From NCBI GenBank assembly GCA_027559495.1, contig JAMXSV010000008.1, positions 1,922,001 through 1,986,000 of the forward strand: DNA of 64,000 nucleotides, read 5' to 3'. Positions 22,842 through 34,500 of this stretch are shown in pieces. The DNA is from Aurifilum marmelostoma. Its lineage: Eukaryota; Ascomycota; Sordariomycetes; Diaporthales; Cryphonectriaceae. Positions within the stretch are counted from its first letter, which is position 1, and each line of letters begins with the position of its first letter. The translations under genes were made by a program, and so were the position numbers. The notes beneath the pieces are model-generated. The model worked only from the letters and a program-made list of their open reading frames with translations. It did not search any database and was not told where the DNA came from.

Positions 22842-24218
22842 TTAGACCTTCTTGTTCAACATATCCGCCGCATGCTTGAACCCCAGCACCTTGTACTCGG
22901 AGCTATTATAATAGATAGAATTCACATCCCCCAGATCCGCCGCAGGCACGCTCAGATCATAGGTCCCAAACTGCCACACCTGGTCCGCCGCCACGCCGCT
23001 CCTGAGCACCGTGTCCTGCCACGGCTTGTAGTACGGCGTGTGGTTCCCGGGAAAGGGGGCCCCGTACTCCTCCAGGATCACGGGTTTCCCGATCGCCCTG
23101 CCCACCTGGTCGTGCTGCAGGATCCACTCGTTCCCCCAGGTATAATTATACCCCCACGAGTCCGGGTACAGGTGAAAAGTTCCGTAGTCCAGGCTCGAGA
23201 TCCTGAGGTTCGCGGCCCAGTCCACGCCAGACGACCCGTCGTAGGCAGACGTGCCGTCGTCCCCGGAGACGTACGGCGCGTCCGCCAGCGCGAACCACCC
23301 CTCGTCGCCTAGCGTCACCAGGTGGGTCGCGTCGAGGGTCTTGATGTAGTCGGCAGTGGCCTCCGCCCAGCCCGTGAGCACAGAGGTGTCGCAGCCCGAG
23401 CACCGCGGCTCGTTGGCCAGCTCCCACGCGAAGACGGCCGGTGAGGCCCTGTAGCGGCTGACGAGGACGTCGATGTAGTTGCGGTACACGGCCTGGCTGG
23501 TCGGGTCCGTGAACCACTCGGTGGCGTTGGCGCCAAAAGCGGCCGTGTATGCCGCGATGCCGCCGTAGTCGGACCAGTAGTTGACAAAGTTGAGCACGAG
23601 CTTGACGCCGTGCTTTTCCGCCGCGTGCACGGCATAGTCGAGGCGCTGGAGGCCGTCGGGGCCGTAGTTGATGTAGCTTCCTGTCGAGTTGAGCACCTGA
23701 AAGTAGACCTTGTTCGGGTCTGTATTGGTGGGACTCGGGAGGGTGTTGACGTCGCCGAAACCCCAAACGCGGAGGATCTTGTACTGCGTCTGGAACAGAG
23801 GGAGGGGACATTAGTCTCTCCTGGGAAGGAGGAGCTACTGGCTCAGCTGCTGACCTTGGCTACCTCGCTCAGGGCGATGTCGATGTCTGAATTATTACTC
23901 AGGTGCGCGAGCCACCAAGCATTGCTTCCTACGTTCGAACCATGGCTCAGCATCCGATGATAACTCGTGACATGAGACAAGAGAAAGAAAGAAAGAACGC
24001 CCCTCAAAAGACCAGGGTAACATACCTGCAAAATACTCAACCTTCCCATCAATGTCAAAGAGCCGCCCTGCTACCTTCGCATTGGCTCCGTGAACCTGCC
24101 CAATAGGGTATGCTGGAGAGGGCTGCTTGTTACTTATGTGCAGCGCGGCGACAACAGGCGAAAACCCGACGGCGATGCTCAGCGCAGCCCGCAGAATTGA
24201 CGACTCGGAGAATCTCAT
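22842..24218 (-). CDS. secreted mannan endo-1,4-beta-mannosidase (GH5)
   Basis: Exons on the minus strand 24218-24026, 23928-23855 and 23789-22842 give 404 residues. An N-terminal signal peptide is visible (MRFSESSILRAALSIAVGF, then Ala-rich). The short middle exon supplies GSNAWWLAHLSNNSDID, the substrate-cleft entry conserved in fungal GH5 mannanases. The catalytic acid/base is Glu about 216 in WELANEP, and the nucleophile lies in LEEYG (about 329-330); FHLYPDSWG precedes it. It hydrolyses internal beta-1,4 links of mannan and glucomannan outside the cell. No carbohydrate-binding module is present. Expression by family is induced by plant polysaccharides and carbon-repressed; I saw no convincing regulator sites. 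The call is firm; subfamily 7 is likely. Confidence 0.92.
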
Positions 24219-27200
24219 GATTATTTATTGCGCCAGCCAGTCACCAATAGTCGCTCAGTGGGAAAGGGGAAGCAGGCAGTTGAGATGTGCCAGACCATTA
24301 TATGTAACTGTGTATTCTCATATCTTCTTTTGCCACAAGCCATCTTCATCGTGATGTAAGAGTACAGGACCACTCGGCATGATGCCCCGATTCCATCGGT
24401 CTGCACTGCAGTAGTCAAAAGCGACTACATTCAAATCAAGACTCTATACCCAGCTTTTGACCCCATCGTCTCCACGAAACCCTGGCGAAGCGAGCGCCCA
24501 GCCTACATACCAGGTTCTCCGCACCAGTAGTATACGTCGACTAGGCCAACGCTGGATAAGCCCACGTTGTGAAAGTGTGGAAAAACTATCCTGCACGAAT
24601 TGCAGGGACCGGATGAGGGTAATTAGTTAGCCGGCAGGTTGAGCGTTCCCCGGCTGACGGAATCACGGGCAGCATTCCGCGAGTGATCAAAATCGAAGCA
24701 AATTCTATCCACTGCGGGAGTAGTGACACTGGAGTGGGAGCACCTTCAGAAGGATCTTTTGATCTCTGGAGGTCTCCGAGTATATAAAATCTCCGCCATG
24801 CCTTCTCTTGCACGCATTAGGCAGTAGTGATTAACAGATGGTTGGCATGACGAAGCAGTAGATGCGCATCTCTACATCACTCAGCCCAAAGGAAGAGAAT
24901 AAATACTGCTCGCCCCTCAGGGATGCGCGTATGATTCCCACGGGATAAGATACCCTAGGTGTAAATAGAAATGAGACTAGAGAAAGTCACAAGGAAAGAG
25001 GAAGGACAAGCTGCATGCAAGGTTAAATTCACACGCTCAGAGCCTATCAGGATTCATATCAGTGTGCTTGCTGGATTCACCGACATCACTACAGGTGGAT
25101 GCCTACCGATAATCACTTGCGTCCAAATCAATTTAAACTCTGGAATATGAGCATGGGACAGTGACATTGTGCAGCCCATAGTGACATCTCGCCTGTGTCA
25201 TAATTATACAGAAATATCACAGCTAATAACGCTGCACAATTCTCCACCCAATAATCGACATAGATTTAACTGTGTTTAGTAGACATAAAATCTAGCGATT
25301 CAGTTTTACAGTGGTGAGAGGCCGCTAGCAATGTGCTGAGATGATTGACTGCGCTGCGCAGTAGTGGTGTATACCCTTATACTGATTCATATCGAGCAGT
25401 CAGTGGGCGGCCTGATGGCTGAGATGGGACAGAAGGGAGAGTTGGCTACGGGCTTGAAGCAGCACAGTGCCTCTCAAGACAGCATACAAAAAGGCTACCT
25501 AGATGACATTGAACCCTAAGTCACAGACTCGGCAAGCCTCCCAGTACCAAGTAGTTTCACAAAGATCATACACCAGCGTGGCTTCTGGCTGTCTTTTGGC
25601 CCTTGTGAGAGGTTATCATGTAGGTTATACAATCTTGTCACGTGCTTCTCCAGATGAAAATTCTGTTGGGTCACAAAAGCAAGAAAGTTCAAAGTTTAGA
25701 TTTGAATGAGTAATTAATCAAAAGATCTTGAAGGTCCATGTGGCATCATTCTCACTAAATCTCTTGAAAAAGCTTAACCAAAATTGTATGCATATATACT
25801 CACCACTCAGAAGATCAGATGAAAATAGCAGTAACATGCTGCACTAGTTCACAAGATGTAGTTCTGATAAATGTGAACATGCCTTGACCCGCCTGAGAGG
25901 GCAGTACTTAGATACCAGAGCAGGCACTGGCTGATGGAGAGCCATGCCGACAGCAGCGCCAGCTGCGGCAAACACGAATTAATTCGGTGAACCAAGTGAT
26001 GACTTCATCTACCCAAAAAGAAATATGTTGTAATTAGATAATCTTGAAGGGGGTCCAGATCTGGCCATGCAGAGGCGCACTGAACCTTGGTGTAATTAAT
26101 CAGTCAAGATGCGCATGTGACGTGCGCGATGGATCCCGTTGCAACGACAGTGGATTGAGGACAATATCAACTTTTAAAAATAAACTTGGCTATCCTGGCC
26201 GGTGGTCCAATACAATGACATGTCTCGTTCCATCTCTGACAGCGGACACGATATAATACTTATATGAACGCGCACACGGCCCACATAGATCCCGAGTCAG
26301 ACCCTCTCTTTTACGCAACTGGGTCAGACCGGAAACCTGAGTCTACCTGTATCAGCACAGGGCGACCTGCTCTGATGCCGAGCCGGAGGAGAGTTCCTGA
26401 CGTCACATCGTTCCAGGAACTAGCTTGTTGAGCGAGCCCGTGGTCTGCTGGGATGAACCATGCGGATGGGGGAGGGGACAAAGACGTCTTGAAGACCGAT
26501 CTGTCATGGGGAGTTTTACCTATTGTGATGGACAAGACAACAGGGCGTCGACCGCTTTGGGCTGTGATTGATCAGGAAGGAAATTTAGCAAGACACTCCT
26601 ACCATGGTCTTCATCTCGTTCATGTTTAGTGCGGTGGTGTACCTATAATGTAATTGGGGGTCTTCTAAGGAAAACAATACCGTACGTGAAACAATATGAT
26701 TTCTCTCTCTGCCCAGTGCTGCAGACGTCCGGGGCCAAATGTTGCTTCATCTCAACGCGCAGCCAGATGAACAATTTTAGTCAAATCATAACATCAATTT
26801 GAATGTATAACACACTTTGTGGCCTTTGAAAAAATAGGACCAGAGGTCCCAAGTCCCCCAGTGGACAAATATAATGACCCTTCTTTGCTTTGACACCATC
26901 CATAGATCACACCAAAAGACGCCAGTTTCCAGCCCAAGGCATCTTTTCCCCATTTCCGACACCTTCTCGCTGGACATCCGGTTCCATGTCGGGAAACCCT
27001 CGTCCAAGAAATTTGTACATGAGAAAGAAGTCCAATAGCACACACACAAAATCTCATCATCTGATCTCTCCCGAGGCGTTCGTGTTGCTGTGACCGCGAG
27101 GTTCGAAGCCTTTCTCTTCTTGTACTCCACTGGAGTAAAGTTGTTTCCCAGAAAGAAAAAGGAAGGAAAAAAAAATATTGCTCCCGCGATCTCATGTTCC

Positions 27201-27471
27201 CGTTAGAGTATGCCCTAGAGAAACAGACCAAGATAATCCTTACCGTCTCTCAAGATTAAAAGCATTCAAGTAACACATTTGCCATTTGTCTGGCGGGGAA
27301 AAAAAAACAAAAACAAAGGACCATGCAAAGAAAATACACGAAAAGGAGGAAAGTCAAAAACGCCCCTGTGCGAGAGGAAGAAAAACACCACAAAATCGAT
27401 AGACATGCTCAAAGGGGTGTGGTGGACGAATGACTGAGAGGGAGGGACGCAGAGACAGGGGCGCGAGCCCC
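24219..27471. other. gene-poor region, 3.25 kb
   Basis: No supported gene. Somewhat richer in A/T than the coding parts, particularly 24900-26300, yet CA/TG dinucleotides remain frequent, so it does not look heavily RIP-mutated. A TATA-like TATATAAAA (about 24780-24788) is followed by an ATG that opens only 8 codons. The mannanase promoter lies at the left end. Confidence 0.45.
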
Positions 27472-27777
27472 CTAGTGCCCCGACGCAGGCCCAGACTCGC
27501 TGGGCTGGCGGTAGTAGCCCCTGTCCCGGAAGCCCTGGATGATTGTCTTGGCCGTCTCGTAGTCATCTGGGTCGTAGGGCTTGAGGCCGTACGAGAGCAT
27601 AAAGTGGTGGATGTTGTCCCAGCCGCCGTCCCTGATGATGCGGTAGTTGGTGCGGTCATCCTCGATGCTGTTGTCGCCGCCAGAGGCGGTGGCCATGTCG
27701 AGGTTGTGGTGGGCGTTGGATCTCCTCTGGCTGCCGCGGGAGCTGGAGGGTGAGCTGGACTTGGTGGAGGAGGGCAT
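27472..27777 (-). CDS. small conserved-looking protein of unknown function (101 aa)
   Basis: Single exon of 101 residues. The N-terminal third is Ser-rich and disordered (MPSSTKSSSPSSSRGSQRR). The C-terminal half looks like a compact domain: NYRIIRDGGWDNIHHFMLSY, then GLKPYDPDDYETAKTIIQGF and RDRGYY. I recall similar short domains in uncharacterised ascomycete proteins but cannot name the family. A TATAAAA box on the minus strand (27857-27863) sits about 80 nt upstream of the ATG, at good core-promoter distance. No signal peptide or membrane segment. Confidence 0.65.
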   Translation of the reverse strand: MPSSTKSSSPSSSRGSQRRSNAHHNLDMATASGGDNSIEDDRTNYRIIRDGGWDNIHHFMLSYGLKPYDPDDYETAKTIIQGFRDRGYYRQPSESGPASGH

Positions 27778-27856
27778 CTTTATGGGAGAAGCAAGATGTT
27801 GTCGATGGTGATTTGTGTGTTGTATTATAAGAAGCTTGTATCACAGCTGGTCTGGT

Positions 27857-27863
27857 TTTATAT
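27857..27863 (-). promoter_or_regulatory. TATA box of the 101-aa gene
   Basis: TATAAAA on the minus strand about 80 nt upstream of the start codon at 27777. Confidence 0.5.
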
Positions 27864-27908
27864 GATCTTGTGGTGGTGTTTTATGTTTGTGCTTGTGTGT
27901 GCTGTGCC

Positions 27909-27916
27909 TGTGTGTG

Positions 27917-27949
<33 letters not shown>

Positions 27950-27957
27950 ATGTGTGT
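27909..27957. repeat. compound (TG)n(TA)n(TG)n microsatellite
   Basis: Alternating TG, TA and TG dinucleotide blocks just upstream of the 101-aa gene promoter. Such alternating purine-pyrimidine DNA can adopt Z-form and is length-variable. Confidence 0.8.
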
Positions 27958-28597
27958 ACAAATGTGATTTGATTGTTGATGTTGTTGATGATTATAAAGA
28001 TGATGATGGCATAAGTCGTGAAAAGAGGAATCGAAGGGGGTTTTTGAAGAGGGTATTCATGGTAGTATAAAAGGTATGCTGACAGGTGCACAGACGGCGG
28101 GGGCTCTGGGTCCTGAAACAGACGACTGTCGACATAAGGTTGGGTCCAAAACCATGATCCTTTGGTATATACCTTGTTCGTGTGTCACTCCGTCCAAGAG
28201 GTCTGAGGCCCCAGATGTGTCCGAGAGCTACCCTTGCCTCGACAGCCCTGCCCCACAACGGCAGAGCAGAAGCAGAGAAGAGTGGGAGGGGGTGTGGACA
28301 AGAAGAAGGGGAACATGAAGGCCTGGACCTTCTCCCCTCTCCTGATGTGAATACGAATGCATATGATGGACCTTGCGCTTAGCAGGATGGGGGGGTTGGA
28401 CAGGGAGAGGAAGAGTGGGCACCTGCGCTTGTTCGGTTTGCCAGGTGTGGTGCATAAGTTGCTGGGGGCCTGGTGGTGGTGGTGGACTACTGGGGACTGA
28501 ACTGACTGGAGACTTTGGACTAACACGGCCCTCTTTCCCCCCCCCCCCCATCTTAGTACCATCCTATCCCTCCCTCCCCTCACTCACTCACTATCTT

Positions 28598-28598
<1 letters not shown>

Positions 28599-28636
<38 letters not shown>
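28599..28636. repeat. (CT)n-(CA)n microsatellite
   Basis: About 12 CT units followed directly by about 7 CA units. Confidence 0.8.
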
Positions 28637-29066
28637 GCCTCTCCCCTATTTTCTCCTTCCCACATCCCTGCCCTGTCTCCCTTCAGGTGGGCTGAGAAAC
28701 CCATCTGGCAGTCTGGGCAGAATGGTTCTCGGCCCACCCTGGAGCTCAAACACGTTACACTCGGGCGCCCCGGCTGCCACTGCCGGCGCACAGGCAGTGA
28801 AACAAAAACACTATCAACAACTCTAGTTGAGCCCGCGGCTCCTGTCCCGGGCCCCGGGCGGCGGAAATGTCGGGTGTTGCGCCAAAAAAGCCATGCCGGT
28901 ACACTGTGGAGTAAAATTAATTTATCACTAGCCAGCCAGTGGGCAGACACCACCGGCTGACGAACGGCCCCTCTTTCCCTCAACTTGTCTGTGTGTCTTG
29001 TCTCTCTCCCTTACTCGGAGTTGCTTCTTCGAAACACGTCAGCGCGGGGGGGGGGGCAGCGGCAGT

Positions 29067-29107
<41 letters not shown>
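29067..29107. repeat. (AGC)13-14 trinucleotide repeat
   Basis: 41 bp of uninterrupted AGC/CAG units, preceded by a run of 11 or more G. It lies in an open frame reading poly-Ala on the plus strand, but nothing around it supports a gene. Confidence 0.85.
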
Positions 29108-29108
<1 letters not shown>

Positions 29109-31504
29109 GCATGACAGGCAAACACGAGTGATGACGTTCTCGGTGCGTGTATATGCGCCTGGTTGCGCCTATATGCGGCGGTCCGTTCCGGTTCGTCCTT
29201 CTTCCTGCTCGGTTGTTCGCCTCGTTCTTTTCATTATTACCCCTACTTCTTGAAAGCATGTGTCCAAGCACAATTGAAAATCAATCCAAAAAAAGAAAAA
29301 AAAAAGAAAAAAAGGAGTGGTTGGGGGGAAAGTAAGAAACAAAAAGAACTAAAAAAGACGCAACCCCTGAAAAAAAGCAACTATATCCGTGGGTTTTGGT
29401 GCTATTTCCTGCAACCAATTCTGCATTGGGGAACTGCGACATGTGAGAGCAGGATGGGGAGCCCTACCAGATTACGTACCCCCGAGGCAACGCCGTCCAA
29501 AGTCGGGGCCTCGTGATCATCATGTCAAGAATAAGCAATGCTTTCTGTTCCAGCGTACAGGCTCAAGCGATATTAGACTCGTCCGGGCTAATGGAGGGGA
29601 AAAGCATCATCATCATGACATCGATCGTAAGCTCGCTGCCGTCCTGCCGTGCTGCACTGCCAGCGAAGTGAGCCAGTTGACCCAATCACGGTTGGCGTTT
29701 TGCTTTTGATCATGATTTGGCAAATGTCCCCCTCCCTCCGGACTCCAATCGATCGTGAGGCAAATCTCTCACAACAACAAACTTGAATCACAGAGACCAG
29801 TCGTCGCGGGAGAGGGCTTTCATAAGGTAACATCGATACCACCAGCTGCACGATCTCGTTTGATTAATTAGACCCTGCGATCTTGTCGATGTCAGTTGAC
29901 AAGTCCCCTACATCTGGCACCAGGTTCGCCTTATACGCGATGGGAAAGGGGTGGGTCAACTGTGGAGCATCACCCTCAATCTGTACTGCGACAGAAGCAC
30001 TCTTGCATCATGCATAGGCAGAACAAAAGGGAACGAGGCCGGAGGAGAGGGAGATGGATCGGGTTGGAGGGCGTGGCCGTCCACCGTTGGAAGGTGGAGG
30101 CTGCGTGCCTGACAACGAATCATGCCCCCATCCGCCTCATTTCCCACAAGCAAATAATAATTAACAATCTATTCTTGGACCCAATCGAGCAGCTGCAAGA
30201 AAAGCATGCGACATCAGCTGACCCCCTCCTTTTCTCGGGGACAAAGCTAACAGGGTAGAGAGACGAATGTGAGTTAGTTCCAACACACGTCGCCTCGACC
30301 GCAGGCAATCAATCAGGAGAGCCTACCTCCCTCCTTTCACAGTGGGGGTCCGGACCGAGTCGATAAAGCCGTGGCCCTTTCTCTGTGGCAAAAGAGACTT
30401 GAGTACGCTATCAGCGAAGGGTAGCGAAGCATGAGCGCCATTTTGCGACGAAAGCCTGGAGGTGGGTTGATGATATTCTCATCAAAGGTCACGAGTGAGG
30501 TTCTGCTCAATCGCAAAGACGAACTATTTCGAATTGAAAGTACGTAATTTGTTCCGCCACAGATCCAAGAAGCCTTTGTTGCCCTTGTTCCCATATCTGG
30601 CTGACTGCTCATGTTACCGCGTCCCGTTCCACAGATCGTATTGCTTTAGTCGTTGATATGGATGTTTCTGGAGGTTAGCTGCTTCCCATGAGAGTCGAAA
30701 GGAGGAGGATGAAGCAATACTTGAATATTCATGAAGCCTCCACCAGGCGAAACGGTCGGATTGTGAAAACGAGCTGTCGCATCTGAAGCCTCCTTGTGCC
30801 CAGCGCTTCTTGTGTGCATATACTAGGCCTCGTTGAAGTAATTGTCCTACAGTGTTGAAACCAACCTCGAGCTTCATCGCAAGCAAACAGTGCTGATTCT
30901 CATGTTGACTCTGTTGTCAGTCCTCATAATATACAATAGTGGTTCTGATGTAGGAGTGACTTACATTCACAACTTCTCTGGCAGTCGTCGCCCTGCATCT
31001 GAAAGACCGCGCAAGATCTCCCTCTGAATCCACATCACAGGCCGCTACTTGAGGCTGTAACAAGCCAGAAGCTGGGAGGCGTTTAGCCTCGCTTATGTCA
31101 GCACTTCATGTTGGAGGGCGGCGTATCATTGTGATTCAGGCAGCGCAGGACAGCGGCCTGACCACGTGGCTCCAACAATATTGCAGGGAGACAGCTGCCT
31201 AGATGTCACAAGATGTGTTCAATGTAAGACGATCACCGCGCCAAAATATGTGGTTCTCATATGATTTCAGGTCAGGTGAATAGGAGAAGAAGCAAGGCGA
31301 CGCCAAGTAGCAACGGCAACAGCAACGAATAACAGCGGACCTCTCCAGTGTAACGATGATGCACATAAGTTTGTTTCCGGATCTCTGCCACTCTCGACCA
31401 TGTGTAGCCCTGGATCGAGAGAAGGAATGAAGTGGAATCTGCTCTCTTTTCTCCTGGTCTGGACGCTGTCATGTCCATCCCCAGACATACGACCGCCAGT
31501 CCTC

Positions 31505-34500
31505 CTAGCCCGAGCCGGCAAGCCGCTGGGTTAGGGGTGGTGAGTCGTCGCCGCTGTCGTCCACGCCTTCCTCGAGATTGAAACTTCCCTGAATACGTCT
31601 CTTGGCATCCGCCTTGTCCTGCTGCGTGATGTCCTTCGCGTCCTTGCGCTGGTCAGGTGCGTATTTGGGGTGGCTAGGCGAGTGGCCCACCGACATGCCT
31701 ACGCTGATCTGCAGCGGGTCGTTAGCAGTGCGACTTCGTAACTTTCGTGACAAGGTTTGGGGCCTGTGGAAACATCACTCACCAGAGTCTCCAGGGCACC
31801 GTTTGCGTTATCCACCAGATCGTCATCAAAAACCATCTTTCCCTCCTCGAACAACAAAACGATGGTGCTGCCACCAAACTTGAAGTACCCGAGTTCCTCT
31901 GCTCTCCTCACCTCCTCGCCCTCGTTCCTGGTGATCACAGTGCTCCCGACCATCATAGCACCCACGCAGATGACCATGACGCGGCCATGTGCGACACTGT
32001 CGATGGGCACGACCACGCGGACGTTCTCGCCGTAGACGTCGAGAGCAGACCTGATGGCCATCGGGTTGACGGTGTAGTACTCTCCGGCGATAAGTTTCGG
32101 CTGCCGCAGCACGCCATCTACGGGGATGTGGAAGCGATGGTAATCCTGCGGGGCGAGGCGGAAAATACCAAGAGCACCATTGTTCTCGTATCGTGCTGCA
32201 TCCTCGGGGTACGCCTCACCAAGGAGACGCTTGATAGAGAACTCCCGGCCCTTGATCCAAACATTGGTGGCGTTATCAATCTTGTTGAAGACCACAGACC
32301 GGCAGTCCGCGGGCGAGACAATGATGTGCGGGTTGTCAGGCGCTGAGCATGGTCGAGCACCTGGTTTGAGGGCACGGTAGAAGAACTCGTTGAAGTTCTT
32401 GAACTCGTCTACCGAAAGCAGGACCTCGGACATGTCTAGCTTGTGAAAGTCGATGAAGCCCTGGATTTCTGCCTTGGAAGCCGGGTCATCGTACTTCTTG
32501 CCCTGCTTGATACTCATGCTCTTTAGAAGCTTGCGAACTGCATCCCTGTTAGTATACATGTATTCCCTCCCGCTGGGGACTGGTAAGCAACTTACTCCTC
32601 TTGTTCTCCATGTTGTTGGACTTCAGGCCCTTGTAGAGCAGCCTGATACCCAGCCTCACATACACGCTCATCTTCTCCTCACTGATCTGTCCCGTTATCC
32701 GGTCCTGGACCAGAATGTTGGCAGAGTTGGCACCCAGTTTATATCCACCATAAGAGATCTTGGTGATAACCTTGGAGTACCACTTGCGCTGGGCTTGGCT
32801 GGCCGTCACGAACCCAGCCATCATAAGATGATTGACTTGACGCCAGTCTTGGCTTGCGCAGGTGGCGATATGCGTGATGATATCGGTGTCTGTCCGCTTG
32901 TTGAGGCGCGGCTGGTGGCAGATTGGGCACTCCCTGATCTCCACTACGTGCTCTTCTCCGCGGTCGTTGAGATCATCCTTGTCCAGTGCTTCCCCCTCTT
33001 CCCCTGCGGTAGACAGCTCAGGAACCACAATTGTCGAGGTAGAGAGCTGACTCTGCGGAGCCGTTTCGGAACCAGGTGCGACGTCGCTTGGGCTGGGCTC
33101 CTTTGCGCCGGGAACGAATAGGGAAGGACCCTTGGCAAAATCGGGCACTTTGTCCTTCAGACGATTTGCGACTGTCTGTGGCTTGGGCTTCTTTTGCAGC
33201 TGGTCCTCGAGACATATAACTGCCTCATCAATTGTGAGGTCACCGATATCGTCGTCGTTGGCAGCATGCGGGAAACGCTGGAAGAAGCTGTCGATCGTCG
33301 AGTCCCTCAGGGTAGAGCCAAGGGTGTCAAGCATAGTTGTCAACTCGACTTTGCTGATGCAACCGCTCTCGTCGGTATCGTATTGCTTGAGCATTGCTCT
33401 CCAGAATTGTTGTCGTAGCGCAGGATACGGCATGTATTTCGCCCTTATAAAAAGCTCAGGACGGTGCTTGTCCTCCCACTTCTCCAAGTTCTTCATCTTC
33501 AGAGGCAGCTGCATGAGGGCGAAGTCGGGGTCCGAGCTCTCGGGTAGAGTCTCTATCCCTGCGGAGGCAAGATTGTCGCCAGATGATGCTGACAAGCCCG
33601 AGTTGGGCGCGGACGTGGGCGCGGATGTTGGCGCAGATGTGGGCGCGGACGTGGGCGCGAGGTCTGATGTGAGGTCTCCCTGGGACACTGCGGACGGGTT
33701 CTTGCTAAGAGCGGGTCGGGTCGACTTGGAGAGGCTCTGTTGGGAGCTCGACCGAGATATACCTAATCTCTTGAAACGAGACTTGGATTGTGAGCCCTCC
33801 GGCACATACTCCTGCGGCTCTCTCACAGCATACAGACCAGTCTCGGGGTCAGCCTGAGGTGCCTTGTCCAGCAGCTCCTTGAGCGGTAGGGAAGTCGAGG
33901 CTATAAAGTCATTGCCAGTGTAGCGGTCCCGGTCAATGACGGTGAAGGCGAAGGAGTACGTCTGCTCATGCCCGAGCACATTGAAGATCATCTTTTCGTT
34001 ATAGACGGGATTCAGATTGTGCCGCACCACCTTAGTTCGATATGTTTTCTTGCCCAGGGACGCGACAACGAAGGGGTCCATGTCGAATCCTGTCCTGGTG
34101 AAGTTGGACTCTCGGGGCAGATCAGTGATCTTGACAATCTCGAGGAAGATGAGACCAACGACGTCATTGCTCCCTCCATTCAGGAACTCATACGGGTTGT
34201 CTCTCTTCTTGCGCTTCAAGCCCTTGATCCTCAGCCTCCGCTTGCGCTTCTCAATGTTCTCTGGTTTGCTCAGATCCTCCTCCTCCGGCGTCTCATCGTC
34301 GTAAATCTCATAGTCATCGTCGTCCTCTGCGACCGTATCGTCGGTTTCTCTTCGGTTCAGCGAGGGCGGGGAGATAGTCGGCTTGACTGGAGCCAGGATG
34401 GGTGTGCGGGTAGGTGTTGGGGCCTTGGATGACGACTCGGCCTCAGGGACTGATTTACACAGAGCCGAAAATTTGGAGTAGATGTCGGCATCGGATGCCT

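Larger units (their letters stand above)
27778..31504. other. gene-poor region, 3.7 kb, rich in simple repeats
   Basis: Holds three microsatellites (27909-27957, 28599-28636, 29067-29107), a C run (28540-28549) and long purine runs (29285-29370). Open frames here are short and low complexity. The promoter of the 101-aa gene is at the left; the decarboxylase 3' end is at the right. Confidence 0.45.

Noticed and set aside
24900..26300. RIP-mutated transposon relic
   Set aside because: The stretch is moderately AT-rich but CA and TG dinucleotides are still frequent and no transposase or reverse-transcriptase remnants or terminal repeats are visible.
27090..27110. B-box-like GGTTCGAAGCC
   Set aside because: No A box or stems in the preceding 70 nt.
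29020..29260. Poly-Ala or poly-Cys coding frames through the AGC repeat
   Set aside because: The frames exist only because of the trinucleotide repeat; flanking residues look random.
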